From: Sanghuangporus weigelae
Taxonomy: Eukaryota; Basidiomycota; Agaricomycetes; Hymenochaetales; Hymenochaetaceae
Assembly: GCA_033182465.1 (NCBI GenBank)
Contig: CP137321.1
Coordinates: forward strand, 1,550,001-1,614,000
Direction of reading: 5' to 3'
Length of the DNA stretch: 64,000 nt
In this document: in pieces, positions 1 through 10,820 of the stretch
Layout: every line of letters begins with the position of its first letter
Numbering within the stretch: position 1 is the stretch's first letter
Notes under the pieces: generated by a model
Seen by the model: only the letters and a program-made list of their open reading frames with translations
The model's database searches: none
What the model was told of the DNA's origin: nothing
Program-made: the position numbers and the translations under genes

Positions 1-59
1 TCCATGCGACTTGTACCAGAGCTCCTCACTCCTTACATCTTGGAAGTGCGAGATGGAAT

Positions 60-813
60 TTACTGAGGACTGAGAGCGTCCTCTTGACTGCGAACATAGG
101 TACACCAGAGGCAGGTAACTATGAAATGTTGGTACATCAGCAACGACATGACACGGAGCACGTCTTGATTCAGATATTCGGTCGTCTGCGTCAGATCTTG
201 GATGTATCTCTCGTGCATCTGAAGTCTCAGCCATAGTCCTACAAAGTAAGGGTCAGTCAACAGTTGGCTTGCTCTGGCTGTCGTACTCTATGTGTCCTCA
301 CCATGGAAATTGGATGGCCTTCGGGTTCGGGTTGCCGTATTTTCTGGGTCTCCGTAAGAGACACTCTGCAGGAATGAAATCGTGTCGTTTTCAGATAAGC
401 TGAAACCATATTGAACTATGGAACCATGAGATAGTTGCCGTTTGCCGTACGAAGGAGGAATAAAACGCATCAGAAAGAATCGGGTATTGAGGTATTTGGA
501 CTGTCAGTTGGCTTCAAGGCCATTTCTTCCGCAAGAATGAAGCCTCATAGATAAGTACTGGAAATACGTTGGGGTCCGGTTGAAAGACGTAATGCAAATA
601 TGGAATGAGGACTCTACAGGTGCACGAGAGATCGCTTTGCCATACTTGACCAACTCTTCTACCCCATGATGTCCAATTTGACTCTTGAGAGAGACTAGAA
701 TCGAAGTCGACAAAGCAAACCGGTTCTGTAACTGTTGCCATTGTATCCCAGAGAATGTGTACCTGACACAGCCACTGGAGACTACATCGACGATGGAAGA
801 CGGGGAAATACAA
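60..813 (-). CDS. Putative multi-exon hypothetical protein (3' part)
   Basis: I do not recognise this protein. Three exons on the minus strand can be joined in frame: one ending at 559, one spanning 500-302, and a last one spanning 238-60 that ends in a TAA stop. The introns 501-558 and 239-301 have GTACTT and GTGAGG donors and CAG/TAG acceptors, and the reading phases agree at both joins. The last exon encodes a mixed amphipathic stretch containing MHERYIQDL; nothing in it looks like a known domain. The 5' end is unresolved: two frames stay open between about 510 and 850, and more exons may reach 1130. It could also be a decayed gene, so the model is tentative. Confidence 0.35.
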
Positions 814-1388
814 GACGACATAATGCCACTAAGGTAAAGGCGGTCAAACATGAGCCAGGTGGGAAGAAGACGTTCCAGATATTACGCCGTTCAGACTGGA
901 TGTGAGCATGAGGCCATACGCAGTTGCCTAGTGTATTACTGTTAGGCAACTCAAGACATAGGTACTGAGTTTGACGGTCTGGCAAAGCGTGTTGATTTGT
1001 ATCCGGCGTCGGTACAGGACTGGACCATATGCATGGCCAGGCTGACAAGGAACTGGGGTGCCGGGAGTAACTGAAGTGGCGCGGAAACTAATTAGTATGA
1101 AAATTGAAGGGTCTTCGTCGTTCTGGAGCATATCATTTGTAGAATTGACGGAATAGACCCTCGGAAGCCACAGAAATGAGAGGAGGAGATGATCATGGCG
1201 CGGTCGAGGAACTAAAATGTGATGTGAAAATGGCCTGATGGAGTAAGATGATCGGCATATTAATTAGCTAATCCGGATATACCAGTCTAGACCACAGGAC
1301 GGTTCATTCAACTGTATTCCCGTATATACACCCCAGAGATGCCTGCTCTTTCTCCTTCTTCTCACCACCATCTCCTCCTCTCTTCTCA

Positions 1389-2172
1389 ATGCCCGTCCCC
1401 GTTCCCCCTCCAGACACAATGCTCGTCCCGCATGGCGCGTTCAACGGCAACCAGCCCAATGCTCTGGTGCCCGCCACGGATTCATCCTCGTCTCTCGTAT
1501 CTACGGATCCCGTGGTCCCACCGGAGGTCACTGCGCACCTGTTGAACACGCTCTTACTCTTCTATCAGGTGCATAACCCGGATGATGTTGTTTTGATCTG
1601 TGCTCATTAATCTTTGCTGCCGGTACTTTCAGCAACGAAGGGGCTGGGTACAGAGATCCCGCGCCTCGTTAGAACTCGCATATATTCAGGGTCCGTTGCT
1701 TCTGGCTCCCACAATCGGTTCTTCATCCGACGAGCAATCGGACTCTGATGGCTCAGCGCCGTTCATGAGCTCCTCAAGCTACACGACCAACGAGCCAACG
1801 CCTGCGACGGCGGACATAGAGGACGGAATGAGCTCGGATGAACCCGTAATAAAGAAGGAAGAAGAGGAGGAGGATGTTCTACCGCTGCGGTCCCGTGCTC
1901 TTGTCCCTCTTACCCTTCGCGCGACGAATGCCGCTCAGGCACCCTCCTCAAAATGGTTGAAGCGCAAGAAATCGTTCAAGCTTCATCTCGGTCCTTTAAA
2001 ACAGCAAAACCCAGTGCGTCCACGCAGACACACCAACCACACGGGTGCTCCGGAACCGAGTGCACGATTACTAGAGCTTTTCGGTGATCTCCTAGAAGCA
2101 CGGGTGGAAAGCTGCCTACGTGTCAGCCGGCTCATTCACGAGTCCAACCGTTCGATGCTTCACACCTGGTAA
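1389..2172 (+). CDS. Hypothetical protein, acidic Ser-rich middle, basic C-terminal half
   Basis: A two-exon gene for about 240 residues. Exon 1 (1389-1568) ends after ...LLFYQ. A 64-nt phase-0 intron (1569-1632, GTGCAT...TTTCAG) leads to exon 2 (1633-2172, stop TAA). The N-terminus is Pro-rich (MPVPVPPPD). Next come a short helical stretch (TAHLLNTLLLFYQ), a Ser/Asp-rich segment, an acidic run (KKEEEEEDV) and a Lys/Arg-rich segment (KWLKRKKSFKLHLG). The C-terminus is helical and predicted amphipathic (LLELFGDLLEARVESCLRV). No known domain is recognised. The charge layout would suit a nuclear protein, but that is only inference. A shorter first-frame reading from 1339 ends early and was not used. 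Confidence 0.6.
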
Positions 2173-3851
2173 AACGATGTTCACGTTGCCCTGAACGACA
2201 TGTTAATGTAAGAATGTATGGGAGGTTTTGTAACCCTAATTATAATTTTCTGATTGATCGCTATTTCAGGCACAATATGTGACTTCTGAACGCGCATATA
2301 TCCTCCGTATAGAGCGTATCGAGACTGGGACTCATTTCCTTTGCTGTTTTATCAACGTCGACTCTTTCCGTGGAAATCCTGCCATCTTTATTCTGTGCAC
2401 CCTGCAACCTCTGGAACACACCCCGGATTACGGTCGGCGGGCCTGGACCGCAACTGACATCATACTAATGCGTGTTCCTCACGCGTTGTGATGAAGTAGA
2501 ACCATCCGGGAACTTCGTGAGGCACAATAATCACACAACGTGCATGGTTGGGAACATCACTAGTCGTCCTGTTATCTCTCGCGGAGGCATTCCGCTGATC
2601 ACCAGACATACAATGGTTTCATCGAGTTCCCAATCACTTCATACCTATCCCTACCATCTCCGTGCCCGAAATGTGCCGGTGCGAAACGCAATACGCTCAT
2701 ATAGCGTACCCGTACCGGTTCCTGTGATTTAAAATAACATCTTGATTATTACCCTTATTATCTTCTGGTACAATCTCGTCTCGCTCTGATATTATCTTCT
2801 CTCCGTATACCCTACGTGCTTCCTTACTCGTGTCTTCCAATATCCTCATCTCCGCGCTTCACAGCCTGAGCGTTCCGCGTCTCCCTGCCAATTTAACGTG
2901 CAATCTTCTTCCCCCATCCATAATCTTCCCCATCAGTACCTTCTTGATTACTCCGTCCTTCTCGCATCTTGTTTCCATTGCAATCTGTACAACAACATGT
3001 CTACTTCCTTCTTCAAATCTTTTTTGGTTCCGTCGGTCGATCTGTATATCCCATCATGTTTACTTCCGCGGTTGTGCTTAGTCAAAAGATATTTATCTGG
3101 TGAAATTCAATAGAGAACTCGTTACCCTCCAATTAATGTCTTTTTTTTTGAAGACTCGATGCTTACGTGCATGTCGTCATCGTCATGCGCCGTCATATTT
3201 CACTTTAGCCTTGGTTTAAAAGCTGCGTTTTGAACTGCATCAGGTGCACGGATCTAATTCTGACGAGCATACACGGGGCGGCCACATAAGGTTGCGGGGC
3301 ACTGAGCTTATCGCGTTCCCATCGGAGAGTAAATAAGGAGAGCACTATATGTAGTAGATGCATCTTGAGTCATGATGCCAGATGATGCCTTATAGATGAG
3401 GGAAGACTTGTACACGGTGATACGCAGTAAGTACCGTCCCGGAAGCATATATTCGACATTTATTATTCCGAATAAATAACAAGTAATGTATAACAGTCGC
3501 GAAAACCGCGGAATATCATGTATCATACACCCTCCATCCGGAGAGACCAGAAATATATGTAAATTTCAACAATGAACAGTATAGTATGTACGATGCGATC
3601 TCCTGGTCTAGGATTCACAAGAAAATCGGGTCATTATCCAAATCGAACGAGGACACGACTGCAAAGCAAAGAACAGCGCGAACCCTCTTTTTTTCGGTTT
3701 AACACTTAAATCACCAATAAAAACAAACAAACAAACAAACAAACAAACAACCAAAAGACCGACGAGCTAGATAAATATACACAGCTACGGTAACAAGATG
3801 CACAGCGTCCGTCTCAAAAATGAGGTATCATTGCATCTTTAACATAATCAA
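2173..3851. other. Gene-poor interval of about 1.7 kb
   Basis: Only short frames without linked splice sites occur here (for example 2279-2491, 2472-2732 and 3308-3526). The first part is probably the 3' UTR of the upstream gene, and the last part is downstream of the convergent BSD2-like gene. The interval is locally AT-rich, with pyrimidine-rich stretches near 2750-3000 and a tetranucleotide repeat at 3721-3750. I see no tRNA-like fold and no transposon ends. Confidence 0.5.
3721..3750. repeat. (AAAC)n microsatellite
   Basis: Seven and a half tandem copies of AAAC in an AT-rich non-coding stretch about 100 bp beyond the stop codon of the BSD2-like gene. It is a simple length-variable repeat with no sign of function. 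Confidence 0.95.
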
Positions 3852-5541
3852 TCACAGAAGTCCAGCAGCCCGTAAATCTTGTTGCAGACGTCGCTCGTTC
3901 GCAATTGCTTCCGCAACGAGTCGTTCGCGGTCAGGATGGTCAGCGGGGATAGCAGACATGATCTCTTCCTCGATCGTACGGCGATCACCCTCCTCCTCGT
4001 CCATTGATCCGCGTTCAAGATCACGACCACCGACTCGGTTAAAATCTTCATCATATTCAAAGAGCAAGCCACCCCTGCCAGGGCTCGCACCGCCGGCTCC
4101 GAAACCGAAGCTCGGAAGACGTAAGCCGAGTGTTCGTTCGACGAAGCTAGTTTGTCTGGCGTGGCCCTGGTTTTCTGGGATCTGAGGCGGATGGTCCGGA
4201 TTCTCCTCATGCGAAGCTAGAATGGATCGTTCCCAGCGCTTGATGCGCCAGAAACCAAGGATTGAGTTGAGCAGGATAAACCAGCCTATCCGTTACAATA
4301 ACTCAATTGTGTGCATACGTGAAGATTAAAAGTCACTGACCAATTGTCATGAGTAGGAACGCAAGCCATTCTGACGTGGAATCACTTGAGAAGAAAGAGC
4401 TGTGGTTCATCATACTTGACCCGTCGTCGGATGGATCACCCATCATACCATCCATCATTCCACTACTGCCAACAGTGGCATTTGGATGATTCGCGAACCA
4501 AGCGTCAGCCTCTGCAACAGTGTCAAACGTTGGTCTTGCTTCTGGGGCATTTTCTGCAGCGTTTGAGCCCCAGGTTACATCTCCACTTCCAAAATCATTT
4601 TGGTTGGACTTGATAGCGAATCCATACTGAACGAGTGTAAGACCGAGGCCGGCGCGTGCGCCAAGCTTTGCAGCATGCGTCGTATGTAGAAGATATGTGA
4701 GAAGGAAGCCAACAAATTGAAAGGAAATTGAAACGAGCATGTTCCAGAGGAAGGAGAATACTGTGCCCGTCGCAAGCCCTTCGATCGGCAGCTCGCCTGG
4801 GACCATCATTCCTGGCGATAAGGAAGATGGTGCATGGACAGTGGTCTCCCAATACGGCGGTACAGCGTCCGCTTGTGCAGCAGCATACGAGGGCGGCGCA
4901 TCCTTCTGGGCATCTTCGGGCATGACATATATCCCATCTTCTGCTCAAAATGATGAATGATCAACAGCAGCTTCAATACCAACGAACTGAGACTCACCCT
5001 CACGAATCTGGCGCGGAGGAGTTGGCTTGGCAGTGACGTTCGAGAAAACACCGTCCACACCCCGCCCAGCGACAACTGGCTGTCCCCTTGCGTTTAGTCT
5101 ATTGGCCACTCGTGTTGGTAATATCCGTCGTACCCAGCTCGCAGCTTGACCAGCGCGGTTAGGGCGGAGGACGGGCGAACTCGGGATAATACCGTTGGAG
5201 TTGCCCAAGCTGTTCGGGGGCGGCGAGCCTGGAGGAGGACAATCATAGTCTATAGCCTCGAAATTATATGTACCAGGTGCAGAAATAGTTTGCTGATATG
5301 TCTGCATAGGCGGAACAGCATTGCTAGTGGCGAGGGGGTGCGCAGTGTCGTTGTCATGATCGTCATTGTGGTGTTCCCCACTTCGACGACCCGGGTTCAA
5401 AGGACGAGACTCTGCATTCCGGTCATCCCTATCATCCTCATCGTCGCTTGCCTCGAAGGCTGCTTCTAATTCGTCTTCGTCAGGATGCGAACGTGGGTTC
5501 GGAAGCGCAGCATATCCTGCCGGCATGACTGAGTGAGACAA
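3852..5541 (-). CDS. BSD2: BSD2/NDFIP-family membrane adaptor (metal homeostasis protein)
   Basis: A three-exon gene for about 525 residues: exons 5541-4998, 4940-4341 and 4285-3852, with introns of 57 and 55 nt in good phase. The first ~180 residues are acidic and disordered. The family core follows: a PPSY motif, then PPYWETT, then the hydrophobic segment GTVFSFLWNMLVSISFQFVG, and two more membrane segments including GWFILLNSILGFW at the exon 3 start. In yeast, Bsd2 is an ER/Golgi adaptor that recruits the Rsp5 ubiquitin ligase through PPxY motifs and sends metal transporters such as Smf1 to the vacuole. That role is inferred here from family membership. The Met-rich stretch between helices 2 and 3 (SGMMDGMMGD) could bind metal, but this is speculative. 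It lies 288 bp downstream of FRS1 on the same strand. Confidence 0.88.
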
Positions 5542-5829
5542 TCTAATTAGTTCCTGTGTTATGCAGTAGTCTTCCTATTCAATTCAGAGATAAGGAACGT
5601 AGAAGAAAAAGATCCAAAAAAGTGGGATGAAGGAGGGGAAGGCTGCGAGTGGGTAGAGCAAAACGAGAACTAGAACTAGAAAGACGACGGACGTTGCCTT
5701 AGCATGTATTATGTAATCAAAAAAGATCAGATCACTCCAACACCTCAGCTCATTATTACTTCAGGGTGCTATATCAATCAATTTCAATCTTCTTTTCTAT
5801 CTCGACAATGCAATCTAACATCTTAGTCA

Positions 5830-8145
5830 CTATGGATTAATCCACATAGGTTGCACCTCCTTCTTGAATGGCTCCAAACTTAACTCAAGCGCTGAACACG
5901 GGAAACCAATTTCAAACTTTTCCAAGACACTTGGATGCAAAATGCCTAAAACGCCGATGACCTTGTCGTCTGTTGATCCCGTCAGTGTCGCCTTCAGCTC
6001 ATCTGCCGCCTTGGTAAGTGAAGATTTGTGTTTTAGATCCTGCGCAGAGGGCGGCGCACGATAATACACGGTTGCACAACGACCGGGGAAGAAGGTTAGG
6101 TCTGTACAAACAACAAGGGTTAGACAAGCACTTGACGATATGTACAAGGTGTGCACCTTGCTTCTCCTTCAAGTAGTATCCATGAGAGGTTTTCGTATCA
6201 GATGCGAAAATTCTCGGAACCTCGAGGACTTGCATGAGCCTATCAAGTAGTCCATGCACCACCTCGAAACCAGCGGTCCTGTTACACCAGACTGCGGCGG
6301 CGTGGCGCACGTTTTTCGCCTGACGCTCTGACGACTTGTCTTTGAAGACGACATCTGATGTCTCGAAAATCTTTATAGGGAGCGGATGGGAACGGTTCTC
6401 TCGCACGGTCTTCAGGAGGCCTGGCAACAAAGAAGTGCGCACGACCTGGAATTCGAGTGTCTTCGGATTCGCAATCTTTACGACGTGTGAGCCATCGTCA
6501 ACCCGATTGAGCCATTCGAAATTTTCCTCGTGAGAGCAAAGGATGAAAGGGAGGACTTCTACCCATCCTGCTTGTGCCCATTCTTGTCGAACAAGGTCGC
6601 TGATCTTGCTTACAGGCAAGGCCTGGGCTACCGTGTTTGAACCTGGGAATGTCTTTGGAAGATTGTTGAAACCATATGCGATAGCGACGTCCTCCATGAT
6701 ATCGCATTCGTGCAAGATGTCAGGACGTGTGCATGGAACATCGACCTCAACTACGTCAGGATCTTTCTCAGAGACTGACGCAGATAGCGACATCTGCACG
6801 AGCAATTTGCTTATCTCCGATGCTGTCAGAGATGTGCCCGTGCACGAGTTGATATACGATACATGAGTGTTGAAGTGCGTTGTTGAGATATCAGGAGTGA
6901 TCTTTGTCGTTCCATCGGGGTAGACAATTTTCACAGGTTCGATACTGAATTAAGAAAATAAGACGGCGCTTCCATCAGATAGGCTGATACTTACGTGAAA
7001 GGTTCATCACAGTATTCAGAGAACATAGTAGCCACCATATTGACAACAATTGCTAGCTTCGTTTGGTCCGTCGCGGTCACATCAACGAATACATTTCTCG
7101 TATTCAACGTGATTTTGCTGTGCTCGGAGTTGATGATTGGAGGCATCGACAAGATTACGTCGTTCTTATCGTAAATGATAGGGTACACAGATGACTCCCT
7201 GATGATGGGCAGGTATTTTGACAACTGCTTGTCTGACTGAGGCAACTTAGTAAGTGTCACAGACGACAAATTTTCTATGCCTACCTCATAAACAGTCATC
7301 AGCTCTTCCGCCGTATACTCATTGCTCTTATTGAGCGGAGCAAACTTGATGTCTCGAGGTTTCCGAGCCTCGTAACGGAACGGAGGTTGCAAGGTATCGA
7401 GGTCGTGAGTTCCGATGGCAACAAGTTGTCTCCGTCTGCAGATGTTTTGATGTAATTTGTCCTGTAAGTCAATGAAAGATTCGTAGGAGCGCTGAGTAAA
7501 CTTGATATTTCGCAGAATTGCACCGGCGAAATATGGCCTAATTCTTTTAGTCTATGGCCGAACCATTCAGCATATAAACCGGCACGATCGTGAAGATGAA
7601 CATACATCAGGAGCAATTGTAGCCGTTAGAAGAGCGGATTCACCTCCTTCAGGATATACGAGTTTGTATGGTGTCAACAGATCTTTTCCAAGGTAAATGC
7701 GTAATGCACGAGAGATGCCTTCAATGCACAGGAGGTCATAACTGCAGAACCATGGATGACATGCTATAAGTATGGGTATATCAAGCACGAATGAAAACCA
7801 ACCGATTTGCAGGAACCTCGATTTTTAAATGCTTATAGATGTAGAATTAGTCGATAGGAAAGCAGAATTTTGCACCGATGAGCTCACCGGACGCTCCGCA
7901 GGAAGTACTTCTGCAGTGGTCTATACAGGAACAGTGAGAACATGAGATCACGTCCATGATATTCTGCGGAAACACACATCCTCGTCAAGCTCGAGACCAT
8001 AATCAAAACAGAGTTGATCAAATTCTTCAGTTGCTAGGGAGCCATCAGTGTTGATTGATTGAGGGAAGAAGACAAGAAAGCACCAACTATATTCTCTACC
8101 AAGTCTATCCCAGAGATCTGCTTTATCTACAGAGACGGTGGGCAT
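5830..8145 (-). CDS. FRS1: Phenylalanine--tRNA ligase beta subunit (cytosolic)
   Basis: The beta subunit of the alpha2-beta2 synthetase that charges tRNA-Phe; it carries B3/B4 editing, B5 and catalytic-like core domains. The start [16 protein letters not shown] matches the conserved fungal N-terminus. Exon 1 (8145-8088) joins at 8033 to give [20 protein letters not shown]. Later exons give [10 protein letters not shown], then [14 protein letters not shown], and (after intron 7552-7605) [15 protein letters not shown]. These are followed by the body with [17 protein letters not shown], the B5-type region and the terminal core ending MWINP. About 620-640 residues from roughly nine exons, typical for the family. 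All joins keep frame and no catalytic or editing region is visibly missing. It is divergent from the AVO2-like gene, with 187 bp between start codons. Its partner subunit lies at 24448-26439. Confidence 0.95.
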
Positions 8146-8332
8146 ATTGAGAGAGTGAGGTGTATGCGAGTAAGATGTGTGCGACGAGTCACGGATACCG
8201 CAACAGGAAATGGAGTACGTAACGCAATTAGATCCGCGCGATCGAGGCGATCTCGCGCCGAGGCCAGTCACGGTTGCACAGCGTCCACGTACTTATTGCT
8301 CGCACAGCCCTCCTCCCCCCTCAACCGCCATC
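8146..8332. promoter_or_regulatory. Divergent promoter interval, FRS1 / AVO2-like
   Basis: 187 bp separate the two start codons, so both 5' UTRs and core promoters must fit here or overlap the opposite gene. Pyrimidine-rich tracts lie just upstream of the plus-strand ATG. No clear TATA box is seen. Confidence 0.5.
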
Positions 8333-10379
8333 ATGGCCGAAAAGGATGCTTCGGCCAGGTTGCGTCGCGCTGTCAAAGGTGCGTGTATCCTCAGCTTCGG
8401 CTGTTTTTTGTAGTACGGTTCGAGGATAGAGCGCTTACGGGCATGATGACAGAGAATAACCTGTTTCTAGTCAAGCGGTTGATACAGCGCACTGACATGA
8501 GAAATCCGGATTCAAGCACGCGTCGCTACACCTCGCTAGCGTGGGCTGCCGTTCTCGGCCACGAAGAGACTTTCGACTTCCTGCTCAATGAAGGTCACGA
8601 CGACGAGGAACTCAGCAAGGTGCGTATTCCTCTACTATGCAGATCGAGAATATCAATTCTAATGGCTCATTTCGGTCAACATAGGATGCGGACAACAACA
8701 CTATTCTCATACTGCTGGCTGAACTAAAGCCAGGGGCTCACAACCCCTATTACCCCACCTACACCCATCCCGACCTTGTGGGCGCGGCACTCCGAATGGC
8801 ACGATCGTATTATGAACGTTATCCGTTCATTCTCGAGTGGTCCAACGTCCATGGCAAGACGGCATTGCATGCAGCAGCCTTGAAGGGAAATGAACAGCTT
8901 GCCCAGGTTAGCAATTTCTATGTATGCGTACTTATGTCTTGTGGCTAACAGATGGTTTTACGCTAGATGCTTTGCGATCTGGGTGCTGATTACGATTTAC
9001 CAGACAATCTTGGAAACACTCCACTCCATTAGTCAGTATCTACCAGTAAATTGCGTAACCGTTGCTAACATACTTGTGTATAGCGCGAGTGCTTGGGGAC
9101 ATGTTGCAGTAAGCCAGGTGTACGTTGTGTGGCAATGGATACATTTTGACTCTTGACTCAGGTTGTTCAACTGCTTATTGACAAAGGATGTCAGTTTGCC
9201 GCTCGTAACCACGACGGATTCACGGCATCTGACTATGCTTATTCGTAAGTCGGGATACTTCATATTCCTCGGCGCTTCTCTCACATTCTCGAAAGGCGGA
9301 ATACGTTATCTACTCTGGAAGAAGCTGCGAGACTCCAATTCGAGAATAAGAAGAATGCACGACGACGAGCACGCGAGGCGGAACTCAAAGGCAGGGCAAC
9401 TTATACAATCACTAGCTTTATAGCTAATTTTACTCCAGGTGCGCAAAACGGAGTTGCAAGAGTACGCAGTGGATCAGGAGGGAGTAGAACGACGGCAACG
9501 TCTGATAGTGGTGATGCCGGACTGTCGCCCTTACAACAGCGAACTGGATCTTCCTTCTCGTCGTCATCTTCGCAGCTTAGTATGTCTACGCCCATCAAGA
9601 GCTCGCCATATTATGGTGCTCCAGTCCTGAATCATTCCCACTCTTTTACCACATCATCACCTATGCCATCCAACCAATCGAGCTCTGTATCCTCGCTCAA
9701 TCTACCTCCGTCAAACTTGTCCTACAATTTATCCCCTATAGCTTCCCGTGTAAGAGAACGGGATGCGGATGCTATTGCCGAATACAAGAAGCGCAACAGG
9801 AGCGGTAGTTCCGGCACTCAAAGTCAGACGTCGGATTCGAAATCAACTTCGAACGGAATATCCACTCTCCCGACTATCAATGGCAGCAGTTCTTATCTGC
9901 CTCTTACTACATCAACTATGAACAACACTCCGACCGCGTCTCTTGCCGATCGCCGTCTGCGACCATCATTCTCAGCCGCCCAACTGCGAAGTAGCTCTCC
10001 GCGTCCTGCTCCAATCATGGATTCTTCAGAGTTGCAAACTCCACGGACGCGCTCAGGTACAAGCCCAATGCCAGTACGACCAGCGCAGGCATCACCACTG
10101 GAGTCCAATTTTCCATCTATCTCAAATCCTCAACTGAATGGCCAGTCGCTCGAGCGCAAGCCTTCCGCACGTCGAGCGGGAACAGTTCCTACTCGACCAC
10201 AGGAAGGCGACTTCACCGGCCCGTCGAGTGATTACGCTATCTTCCCAGATCCACCACCTCCGAAGCCGAGCTCGAAGCGGGCCGCTTTTGCGAAGCTTAG
10301 TAAACCGTTAGCTGGTGGTGCAGAACTCCTGAAGGGACAACGTGAACATCGGCGAACAGCATCAGATATGCGAAGCTGA
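8333..10379 (+). CDS. Ankyrin-repeat protein, probable TORC2 subunit Avo2
   Basis: About 555 residues from roughly seven exons; intron 1 is 8379-8452, and exon 2 is 8453-8619. The start MAEKDASARLRRAVK followed by NNLFLVKRLIQRT resembles the N-terminus of yeast Avo2. Several ankyrin repeats follow (YTSLAWAAVLGHEETFDFLL; HGKTALHAAALKGNEQLAQ; LGNTPLHYASAWGHVAVVQL; DGFTASDYAYS). A short helical segment after the repeats (TLEEAARLQFENKKNARRRA) also resembles Avo2. The last ~320 residues are Ser/Thr/Pro-rich and look disordered, a likely phosphorylation region. Avo2 is a non-essential TORC2 subunit at the plasma membrane in yeast. The assignment rests on the N-terminal pattern and overall layout; a general ankyrin protein cannot be excluded. 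Confidence 0.75.
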
Positions 10380-10820
10380 GGTCAGCCTTTGCTGATTCAA
10401 ATTGTCTCGACGTTCTCATTTTCATCTGTATTTTTCCTTGTTGCATTCATTCTCATGTTTGTTCTAGCCGCGTACTGCACACACACTGTATTCAGTATCC
10501 TTTGCACTGCTGTCGACTTGTTCTGTTTTACTAGTTGTTCTCATCTGTCTAGTGTTTCATGATGTCCCCCTTCTGTCCTTCTCCCATCTCCTGACATTAT
10601 TACCTGTGTCTGTAGTTTGATTTGCAATACATAGTGAACGCAGAGATTAGAGATCTGTACGTATAAGGAAGGATCATCTCATGACACGCGGATCAGACGC
10701 ACTTTATGTACCGACTACAGATCCTCCTTTCCTCGTGCCAGCTCGTGCCCTGCCACTGACGGCGAATGACCTTCCTCCTTTCACTCGACTCGAATTCACT
10801 CTCTTCCCATCGTCCTTGTT
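10380..10820. other. Intergenic, 441 bp
   Basis: The 3' end of the AVO2-like gene and the upstream region of the transporter. It is pyrimidine-rich close to the transporter ATG. No frame, RNA gene or repeat stands out. Confidence 0.5.

Noticed and set aside
9380-9440. A possible intron in the AVO2-like gene around a GGCAGG...CCAGGTGCG stretch
   Set aside because: The frame is open through ELKGRATYTITSFIANFTPG into the Ser-rich tail, so no splice is required.
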